NCBI GenBank assembly: GCA_006384855.1
Contig: VCJN01000288.1
Span: 1 to 64,000 of the forward strand
From: Tetraselmis striata
Taxonomy: Eukaryota > Chlorophyta > Chlorodendrophyceae > Chlorodendrales > Chlorodendraceae
Reading direction: 5' to 3'
Length of the DNA: 64,000 nt
Shown: positions 56,828 to 64,000 of the stretch, one piece after another
Layout: each line of letters begins with the position of its first letter
Position numbering within the stretch: the stretch's first letter is position 1
Notes under the pieces: generated by a model
Told to the model about the DNA's origin: nothing
Database searches by the model: none
Seen by the model: the letters and a program-made list of their open reading frames with translations, nothing else
Made by a program: the position numbers and the translations under genes

Positions 56828-59800
56828 TCAGCGGGCGACGCCGTTCATCGAGGTGAGCTTCTCCTCCAGGATGGCCACGCGCTCCATCAGCTCCTTCTCG
56901 CGCGGCGAGGAGCCGCCGACCTCGGGAACCCTCGAGGGGTCCATGCCCGCTGCCGCCATCGCTCCCCGCATCGCCTGGTCCAGGTCTGCCGGTAGCGAAG
57001 CACGGCCACAGGTGGGGCTCATCAAGAGCGGGCTCATAGAATACAAGGGGCTCGGTGTGGGGCATCGAGATGTGACAACAGAACGAGAATGATATACTAC
57101 AGGTTAGAATGAGTACGATGTGTACCTGCGACTAGTAGTATATGTGACAACTTGTAACAAACTGTATTATGAGAAACACTTAATCCAAATGTCTTTACAC
57201 CGCCAGTGCACACCATCTTTTGTCTTTGTGTCTCCAGGGCGGAGACTGTCTCAGAGGGGCAGCGCCACGGCTTGCCATAGATATACCAACAGGACGTTAC
57301 TATGCACCACGCAAAAAATGTAAATAATCATTCAGTTGTGTTGGGTGGTGGAAGACGTTGAGAGCAAGGATGGCGGGGAGAAAGGGGGAGGGGGGGGGGG
57401 GGGCACCAGCCAGCAGGTCGTCCGCGCTCTCAATGCCGCACGAGATGCGGACGAGGTCGTCCGGGAGTCCGCGAGCCGCGCGCACCTCCGCGGGGATGGA
57501 GGCGTGGCTCATAAAGCACGGCAGGCTGATTTGGCTCACCACGTTGCCAAAGGAGACGGTGACCTGACGATACGGTGGTGGTGTGTGTGTGTGTGTGTGT
57601 GTGTTAAGGGGGGGGGGGGGGGGGTGGGGCATGAGGTCAGTGCGGTGATGTGGCACGGCGGAGCGGAGCGGCGAGGCGGAGCAGGGCGGCGTGGCGCGGC
57701 CGCCCGCACCTTGAACAGGTTGGTGTCCTCCACGATGCGCTTGCTGACTTCGATGTTGCCGGTGGTGAAGCTGAGCAGCGAGCCGCCGTTGAGCGCCTGC
57801 TTCATGTGGATGGCGTGCCCCTTGGGGTCGCTGGTGCCGCTGCCGGGGTAGTTGACGCGCGTCACCAGCGGGTGCGCCTCCAGGTACTTCACCAGCTTCT
57901 CGCAGTTGGCCACCTGGCATCCAGCACAAACAGCAATCAGCCACGTCACTCTTGCGTTGGTTCATCACCCCTATGGGTTCGCGACGACATTCGCAGCCAT
58001 GGCAGAGCACTTGACGCAGCACCTTTCTACCTGCACATTGTATCTATTCAAATCAACAGATCCACATTTACAAGCACAACATCAATACCATTACAGGCAG
58101 TTTCTTACTACCAGGGAGCGAATTTATCAGAGGTCATGAGAGCTATTTATTCATAAGAGATCCAAATTATTGGGTGATGGGCAGCTGTTTTACGACTGGG
58201 GTGCTGTTTCACTTCCTTACATCCCGGCAAGGCAGAGCAGAAAAGAAATTTGGGGCCCCAGGGGGGGGGGGGGGCTTTGCCTGCTTCTCCATGCGCAGCG
58301 CCATTGTCTTGAGGCCACGCAGGCAGAGCCAGGAGTCAAACGGCGCCAGGCCCGCCCCCTCCGCATTCTGGTAGAAGTACAGCTTGTCCGCCAGCTCCTT
58401 GCCCTATGCAGCAGCCAGCAGAAAGGGGCAGCCAGTGAGCAGATTGCAAACGGCAGCAGCACGAGCATCGCCGGCAGCACCACTGGACGTGCATTGATGA
58501 ACATAGTGTGGCAGGGAGGCTTGAAAGAGCTGCCGACCTTCACAGTCAGGATGCCGGCAGTGACGTCAGAGTGGCCGCCGATGAACTTGGTGGCGGAGGT
58601 CATGCAGATGTCGGCGCCCAGCTCCAGCGGGCGCTGGTACAGCGGCGCCATGATGCTGTTGTCCACGCACACGACGGCGCCCGCGGCGTGCGCCACCCGG
58701 CAGATGGCTTGCAAGTCGCACACCTACGCAGGGCACATAAGCTGATGTCATTCTAACAAACCGGATGGGCCAGGCAGCGCAGCCTCGGAAACTTTCTTCT
58801 GAAACACTCTCCTTAATGCGTCTGCTACTATGTAGTTGACGATACTTCGGTCACTCAAATGAGTAATCACACGCTGTGCAATTACACCTACACTTACGAA
58901 ATGGGTCGAGAGAGTAGGGCTGTTATAGGCTCTAAGGGCAATGCACTCAGAGGGCTTGGATGCTCAACATGCCCCTGCCTGGGACGCACCTGCATGCGCG
59001 GGTTGGTGGGCGACTCCAGCATGACGAGCTTCGTCTTGCCCGGGATGATGGCCTTTGTGACCGCATCCATGCTGGTGGTGTCCACGTTGCTGACCTCCAC
59101 GCCTGCCCGGGGCCGTCGCCGCGCCACCGCGTCAGGGGCACAGCAGCACGACACGCACAGGCTGCAACCACGTCACTGGAAGGCGGATAATGGTGGGAAG
59201 TGGGGGGGGGGGGGGGGGGGGGGGGGGGAGGCACCTTGCAGCGGGACGCTGCGCGACAGCAGGCGGCTGGTGCCGCCGTAGAGGTCGTCGCCCGCGACAA
59301 TATGGTCGCCCTGCCCGCACAGGCGGCATACCGCCGCGAGCGCCGCCATGCCGGATGTGAACGCCAGGCCGCGGTCGCCATCCTGACCAGTCAACAAAAA
59401 CGAGCCGGTCCACGGCAAACAGACACTCAGAGTCGTAATCTTCAGGCATCCCCGGGTATTCTGTTATGTGGGCAAGTGGAGGCTCAAGCAGCTAGTCACA
59501 CATACGATATCCGTGCCACACAATAACATGGGGCAAGGATGCGCATTCATGTATACGTGTATATATTCACACACCCGTCATGATACACCACGCGTTGGAT
59601 CGCTTACTAACAAATACACCAATGACAGCAAATCCAGGTCTGCGGGTGTCGACGGGGTGATAAAGCACACTGCGAATGAGGGTCTGCCTTGCCTGATCGA
59701 GATCAAATTTAGATACAACTATAGCGAGTGTTCTTGTAGGTAGCAGGCAGGGCCAATGTGAGTCTAACAAGAAGGGTTCTGACGCGCAAGTTGCCACCTG

Positions 59801-62800
59801 AAGATTGAAATGTAGTAGGAAATCCTCTGTAACTGCAAACGGCAATCAACTACCCGTATACGGACCAGAAAGCAGCATCTACTATAAAATACACATCGGA
59901 AACGGGCACATTGGCAGTGGCATGCTTCAGTAAGGCTGGCAGATGTATGTGAGTGTGTTCTTTCGGGGGGGGGGGGGGGGGGGGAGGAGCACCTCCAGCA
60001 TGGCCATCGTCTCCTCCAGCATGGTGCGCGTGGGGTTACCGGAGCGCGTGTAGTCGTACTCGCCGTTGGTGGTGGAGCTGGGCTGCTTGAAGGTGGCGGT
60101 CTGGTACAGCGGCGGCGCGCTCGCTCCATACGGATCCTCCACGCTGGTCGTGATGTGCAGCTGTGCGGGCGAGGGGGCGCATGCAGGTGGGAGGGGTCAG
60201 CTGTGCGCATGTAGCGCCCCCCCCCCCCCCCCCCCTGCGATCCCACAGGGGGTGGTACGCCTTGCAGCAGCACAGGTGATGCACGTTGCAGGAGACGCAC
60301 CCAAGTATAGTCCCATCTCACATTAGGGTCGCAGCAACTGTAACGATGACTACACATACTATACTCGCAGCAGATGTGACAGCCCAATTCGACATCCATC
60401 TGCGTTTCGTGACTTTTATTTACGTGATGTCAAAATAAAAGCATAACTATGAAGAATTAGTCCTGCTATTTATGATATAACAACAGTGGGGACAGACAGA
60501 GGCATTGAGAACAGAGCGTGCATTTATCAATAGATTTCAACCAAGACGGAAGGGGCGGGTCGGGGGGGGGGGGGGGGGGGGGGGCGCACCAGGCGGGTGC
60601 TGAGGTCCAGCTTGCCGGTCGGCTTGCTCCCTGCCTGCCCCAGCTTGGCGGCCATCGCACGCAGGTCGCGCAGCAGGTTGGGCTCCACTGCGATCATGCC
60701 AGTCTCCAGGCAGGTCTGCATCGCCTGCGGGGGTTGTGGGGCAGCGGGGTGTGGCGCTCAGAGCACGGCGCGCCCACCAGGTTCTGAGTACACCGGCTTG
60801 CTGCTGCATTAAGAACACCACGCGGTGGCTTGCTTGGGGTGGGGCTACAAGAGGGAAACAGGGGCCATATCAGGAGGCGAGCCGGTGGACACATACACAG
60901 AGGCGGGAGATGTCATGTCAAAGATCAGGGAGAGCAAATGGCAGGTTGCTGATAAGGCCCTTGCTTAACTATTACAACAAAGTGTTTGCATTAACTTGCT
61001 AAAGGTGGGGGGGGAAGGGTGAGGGCTCCCCAGGGGGTGGCACCACCCACCTTGTCGCCGCGCTCGCCAGGCAGGCTGACCTCGTCCACGCCAGGCACCG
61101 TCTCGGCTGCCTTCACCTTCTGCAGCACCGTCTGGACACGATCCTGCATCGCCCCGGCAGGCCATGCCATGCCATGCCATGCCATGCCTCCAGTCAGCAG
61201 CCCGCAGCCTTGCAGTAGCCTCGCATCCCGATTTGTCCCCGGGGCCAAGCTTGCCGCCCTCCCTTCTCACCCCCACCTGCCCCCGCGCCGGCACGCGCAC
61301 CCACCTGGAAGGCCGCCACGTCGCCCAGCAGCGCAGGGTCCACCGCCACCAGCAGGTTCCCCCAGCTCTTCTCCTGAATCTTGTCCTTCACGGCCGCGCC
61401 CACCGCCGCGCCCGCCAGCAGCTCCACCATCAGTGCGAGCGCGCTGCCCTTGTGGGACCTGCAGCACGGCGGCCGTTCAGGGGGGTCAGGGGCTGAGACG
61501 GAGAAAGCCAGCACCAGCTGCCGGCGAGGCCAAGGCACGCTCCGGACAGGCGGCATCGACATGGCCGACACTCATCTGGCCGACACGACACCCGCTACGC
61601 GAGACACTGAGACCTAAGGCAAGGCTGGTGTGAGATCGCTGAGCTTCCATTGCTGTGCTTCCATGCCCCACCTGCTAGCCAGATTCCACAGCAGCGCGGT
61701 GCCTGTCCCAGGTGTCAAAACACCATGCACATACTGTGGGAGCAGCGCAGATGCCCGTGCGCGTGCCAGAACAACTTACAAGAATATGTAGTGGCCTCCA
61801 GAGCTTAAAACTTCATACAACGGTGTTTGTAAACAGTGTACCTGTGGACCCTAACAGTCGGGCCAACCCACCCTCGGCCAACGGTGTTGGGGGGAGAGGA
61901 AGGGGGGGGGGGGGGGGGGGGGGGGGGGGAGGGGGGGGGGGGGGGGCATAAAGCGGCGCCGCACCTGTCAAACACGCGGATGGCGCCGCCTGCGCTGGGG
62001 AGCGCCTCGGCGGGGTCATCAGTGGGCAGACCCTGCATGCGTGCGCAGCAGTGTTGCCAGCACTCGTCAGTGTAGCCCAAGTAGGTACTTGGGGAGGTGC
62101 CTGGAAGAGAGGAAGGGGGGGTAAAGGAGGGCCGGGGAGAGGGACCTGGCTGTTGTAGGCCACGTTGTCCGGGATCTTGACGCCGGCGGTCTTGGCCTCG
62201 AGCAGGCCAAAGAGGGTGTATGCGCTGGTGGCGAGGTCGATGACCAGCGGCGGCTGCCCGGGCCGAGGGATGGCGCAGGCGATGGGGTTGGTGCCAAACA
62301 CTGGCTGCTTGGCCCCAAAGGGCGCCACGAACTCGGGGGATGTCGCCATGGCGAAGGCGAGCAGTCCCTCCTCTGCCACCTTGTTCACATAGTAGCTGCA
62401 GAAGGGGGTGGCGGGGGGGATTAGGGAACCTATGTTAAACACATATGTTTTCTGACATAAGGTAATGTAGGGCAGATTGAGTGATAGTAGATAGGGCAGG
62501 CTGACGGCTCACCCAAGGGCGCCTGTGCTGGTGCTGGTGTGATTGGTGCCGACGATGCTGAAGCCGCCCGCCTTGCACTTGTCCACCGCCATCTGCGTGG
62601 CGCGGTTCAGCGCCAGCATGCCGGAGGAGTTGTTGCCGTTGAGCACCGCGCTCAGCGGCGTCTCGTGCTCCACGAAGATGGGCCGCTCATTGGGCAGCTT
62701 GTCGACGCCGCCGCTGGTGATCTTGATCACGCCCTGGTTGTTGCCGCGCAGCTGCGCGTACATCAACACCTGCGAGTCGGGGCCCGCGGGGACGGGAGGG

Positions 62801-63616
62801 CGGGGGCTCAGCGACGCGCAGAGGTCCGCCAGCGCACCGAGAGTGTATGTGAAGGCGCGGCCCAAAGCAATGCGGGAGCGACAGCAGGGGCGGTCGGCGA
62901 GCCCCCCTCCCCCCCCCCCCCCTCCCCCCTCCCCTCTATAACCGACGCGATGAGCCGGAAGTGGCAACAGTGGTCGGGCTCGACCCTCGACGGCCCCTGC
63001 GGTCGGAATGCCTAGCTCAAAGCTGCAAAAACCCCGCACACTGCCAGCCTGACAAAGCCCTACAGGCAAAACATGCCGCAGGGCAATCCCATGCAATCTA
63101 GCTCACACAGCGCGAGAACAGCAGGCGAGCATTTCTCCGGCTTTCCTCCGGCGGCAGCGGTCGGACTAACCAAAATTGCCTATCTGGCAACTACCCTGCG
63201 CCGCAGCATGCGCCAGCTGATTGACGGGCGGGCACGCCCGGCCGGCCCGGCCTGGCCTGGGAAGGACTCACGTCCGCCTTAATCTTGCGCTCCTCCTCGT
63301 CGTAGCCAAGTGTGGCCAGCGCGTCCTCGCACAGGCTGCGCAGCTCGGCGACAGCGATTGTCTCCGCCGAGGGTGGCGCGGCGGCGCCGTTTCCGTTGCA
63401 GTTGCTGCTTGCGACCGGCCTGAGGCCGCTCCTGGCGGCCCGCCGGGGCGGCATGCTGGCCAACGGCCGCGGCGCGGGCGCCGGTGAGCGGGGACCCTGG
63501 GGGGACGCCACGGCGTTGGGGCGGATAGCGGCGCGGGCGGAGCGGTGCTGAGCGGGGGAGGCGGGCGAGGGCGCTACAGCGGCGACCGCGGGGGAGCAAG
63601 CAGGTGCGGTGCGCAT
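56828..63616 (-). CDS. Fused LDH2-family oxidoreductase / cystathionine beta-lyase, plastid-type (15 exons)
   Basis: Minus-strand exons: 63616-63272, 62769-62513, 62395-62146, 62032-61965, 61458-61305, 61143-61051, 60724-60590, 60160-59993, 59382-59235, 59102-58990, 58723-58538, 58403-58281, 57913-57710, 57563-57407, 56985-56828; 852 residues, all phases consistent. Residues 1 to about 75 look like a plastid transit peptide (an ATG at 63757 would add 47). About 85-425 is an Ldh_2 (malate/L-lactate/imine reductase) domain: LRGNNQGVIKITSGG, PFGAKQPVFGTNPIA, VIDLATSAYTLFG, KGSALALMVELLAGA, VSLPGERGDK. Exon 7 continues without stop into LDLSTRL, and exon 8 starts LHITTSVEDPYGASAPPLYQ, the beginning of PLP-dependent cystathionine beta-lyase. 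Then come EYDYTRSGNPTR, GDDLYGG, VDNSIMAPL and the PLP lysine in TSATKFIGGHSDV (about Lys623). The lyase cleaves cystathionine to homocysteine, pyruvate and ammonia. A short coiled-coil tail ends the protein. Confidence 0.82.
59201..59228. repeat. G homopolymer at the 5' end of a fusion-gene intron
   Basis: On the coding strand the intron after exon 9 begins GTGCCT and then runs into about 27 C. Comparable tracts follow the exons ending at 57407, 58281, 59993, 60590 and 61965. Confidence 0.9.
61905..61946. repeat. Double G homopolymer in the intron after fusion-gene exon 4
   Basis: Two long G-runs separated by a single A (about 25 and 16 bases), C-runs in the transcript. Confidence 0.9.
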
Positions 63617-64000
63617 GGCGCTAGCTGGCCCTGGTACGCGTTGGCGCGAGGGAAAGGCCGGCCTGGGTGCGGAAACGCGCGCCTGAGTTGTGCTGTCTGG
63701 AAGGGGTACTCGGGCGGAAGCTAGCCGGCGCCACGAACGGATGTAATCGACAGTCATATGCTGCTGTTAGCGGCCAGTCGCCCTGCTCTCCATCAGGCAG
63801 GCGGCGAGCCAGCGCCGATGATGAGCGGCACCAGCAGCGGACGGCAGGCCGCCCGCCTCACAGACTGCTGCGGCTGCTGGATGAAATCCATCCCAACCCG
63901 CAGCAAAATTGCAAATCACGCGGGCGGGGGCCTAGTGTAATCCTCATCAGTATCCCGCAGTCGTGCTACAAAAGGTTTACATAATACCCGCAGCCATGCT
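63617..64000. promoter_or_regulatory. Upstream region of the fusion gene
   Basis: GC-rich 5' flank on the minus strand. The frame stays open upstream of the chosen ATG to another ATG at 63757. No clear TATA box was seen within the window. Confidence 0.35.

Noticed and set aside
57300..57407. Lyase ending in a proline-rich tail encoded by the C-run after DDLLA
   Set aside because: No acceptor lies in that tail, and splicing from 57407 to 56985 gives DDLLADLDQAM, matching the conserved DLDxA(M/F) end of plant cystathionine beta-lyases.
60527..60721. Stand-alone end of the LDH2 protein by reading through the donor at 60589 into a polyproline stretch and stop
   Set aside because: It would leave the lyase exon without a start and would add a homopolymer-encoded tail. 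The GTGCGC-plus-C-run donor here is the same type used elsewhere in the window, and splicing restores both families.

Overview
The window looks like nuclear DNA of a green alga (Chlorophyta, probably a core chlorophyte). It is GC-rich in genes and AT-richer between them. Genes are cut into many short exons, and possible TGTAA poly(A) signals follow some of them. Gene content is eukaryotic: kinetochore SPC25, TRAPP subunit 6, a GT29 sialyltransferase-like protein, a SURNod19 protein and a plastid-type cystathionine beta-lyase. Retroelements include DIRS-like and R2-like (restriction-like endonuclease) types. The lineage is an inference from these families. No search was run.

Layout. 1-5.7 kb: no intact gene, only frameshifted coding patches. 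5.7-8.1 kb (-): mitochondrial sulfide:quinone oxidoreductase (3 exons). 8.8-10.9 kb (+): secreted SURNod19-domain protein (4 exons). 13.0-14.3 kb (+): small membrane-anchored protein of unknown function. 14.3-19.0 kb: AT-rich, no gene seen. 19.0-22.6 kb (+): GT29 sialyltransferase-like enzyme (8 exons). 23.1-24.7 kb (-): PX-domain/methyltransferase protein. 25.4-27.2 kb (+): SPC25 (6 exons). 28.4-29.7 kb (-): TRAPPC6/Trs33 (6 exons). 30.15-32.6 kb: a repeat element with a PHD-finger remnant. 33.5-37.0 kb (-): a TIR / transmembrane / coiled-coil / WD40 gene that looks broken. 37-41 kb: no gene seen, several long homopolymers. 40.9-45.9 kb: R2-like LINE plus an inverted partial copy meeting at a C-tract. 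48.1-51.2 kb (-): DIRS-like element with split direct repeats. 51.5-53.6 kb (-): second LINE copy. 55.3-56.2 kb: internally deleted relative of the 30-kb element. 56.8-63.6 kb (-): a 15-exon gene that appears to encode one protein made of an LDH2-type NAD(P)-dependent oxidoreductase fused to cystathionine beta-lyase.

The intact gene models were built by joining exons at GT-AG or GC-AG sites so that phase and family homology both fit. Each gives a coding length divisible by three. The most novel-looking items are the LDH2-cystathionine beta-lyase fusion, the PX-methyltransferase and the TIR-WD40 architecture. There is also a genome-style oddity: long C-runs, mostly on the sense strand, just inside intron 5' ends, together with a high share of GC-AG introns (5 of 39 modelled).
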